A stretch of DNA of 64,000 bases, from NCBI RefSeq assembly GCF_900112265.1, contig NZ_FOLO01000002.1, forward strand, positions 118,205 through 182,204, read 5' to 3'. Shown here piece by piece: positions 63,930-64,000 of the stretch. The notes below the pieces were generated by a model. That model saw only the letters and a list, made by a program, of their open reading frames with translations. It had not been told where the DNA came from and made no database searches. Source of the DNA: Pseudoalteromonas denitrificans DSM 6059 (lineage in GTDB: Bacteria > Pseudomonadota > Gammaproteobacteria > Enterobacterales > Alteromonadaceae). The position numbers and the translations under genes were made by a program. The first letter of the stretch is position 1. Every line of letters starts with the position of its first letter.

Positions 63930-64000
63930 TTAAACTATTTTCTTCATATCAGACATATAGCCACGTAGCGTAGTTCCAATAATTTCAACTGGGTGGTTAC
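63930..64000 (-). CDS. ilvC: Ketol-acid reductoisomerase IlvC, C-terminal end only
   Basis: Only the last 22 codons and stop (63930-63932) are in the window; the gene continues past the right edge. The visible end, NHPVEIIGTTLRGYMSDMKK then IV, matches the C-terminus of class II IlvC (E. coli ends LRGYMTDMKRIAVAG). The enzyme acts in valine and isoleucine synthesis. Confidence 0.85.
   Translation of the reverse strand, partial: NHPVEIIGTTLRGYMSDMKKIV

Overview
The window is 64 kb of an AT-rich chromosome from a marine-type gammaproteobacterium of the Alteromonadales, probably Pseudoalteromonas or a close relative. The evidence is gene content and order: mnmC divergent to fabB, rnt next to motY, and smpB with ratA, rnfH and bamE. 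There are also many c-di-GMP and chemotaxis proteins and two kinds of TonB-dependent receptor. This placement is inferred from protein families, not from a database search.

Layout. 1-5.9 kb: end of a GGDEF-EAL protein, a porin-like/PstS-like gene pair, a NYN-domain protein, a TrmK-like methyltransferase and SelO. 6-9.4 kb: trhO behind a perfect FNR-type box, a MATE transporter, and soxR behind a near-perfect sox box. 9.4-18 kb: a signalling block with an HD-GYP protein, a substrate-binding lipoprotein, a hybrid histidine kinase, a TPR-GGDEF protein, an SBP_bac_3-like protein and a one-haem DUF3365 protein. 18-26.6 kb: a LysR regulator, an FAH-family enzyme, adenine deaminase, a TonB receptor gene with an in-frame amber codon after its signal peptide, a parvulin, a divergent tubulin/FtsZ-superfamily protein and a GNAT acetyltransferase. 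26.6-28.7 kb: a gene-poor stretch with a cold-shock gene, an unlisted 56-codon peptide gene with a RiPP-like leader, and a copy of the prophage right-end sequence.

28.7-42.7 kb is the main accessory region, a filamentous (inovirus-type) prophage integrated at the 3' end of the tmRNA gene ssrA. A 51-bp direct repeat containing the tmRNA 3' end flanks it. It has a tyrosine integrase, a repressor/Cro-like switch with two 17-bp operators, and a two-tyrosine HUH initiator of P2 gpA type. Its morphogenesis block runs: SSB-like protein, tiny membrane proteins, major coat, pIII-like, DUF2523/pVI-like, Zot/pI. No secretin gene is visible, so it probably exits through a host secretin. Two groups of unrecognised genes (29-30.2 kb and 31.5-33.6 kb) make it larger than a typical inovirus. 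Similarity between the prophage right end and DNA outside its left end suggests a second, eroded element in the same site.

43-64 kb is mostly core: intact ssrA, a second porin/PstS-like pair divergent from a chemoreceptor, a FapA-family protein, rnt, motY, a CBS protein, mnmC, fabB, a large TonB receptor, smpB, ratA, rnfH, bamE, a GIY-YIG protein, an M28 peptidase, a TPR lipoprotein, a Cache-type chemoreceptor and the 3' end of ilvC.
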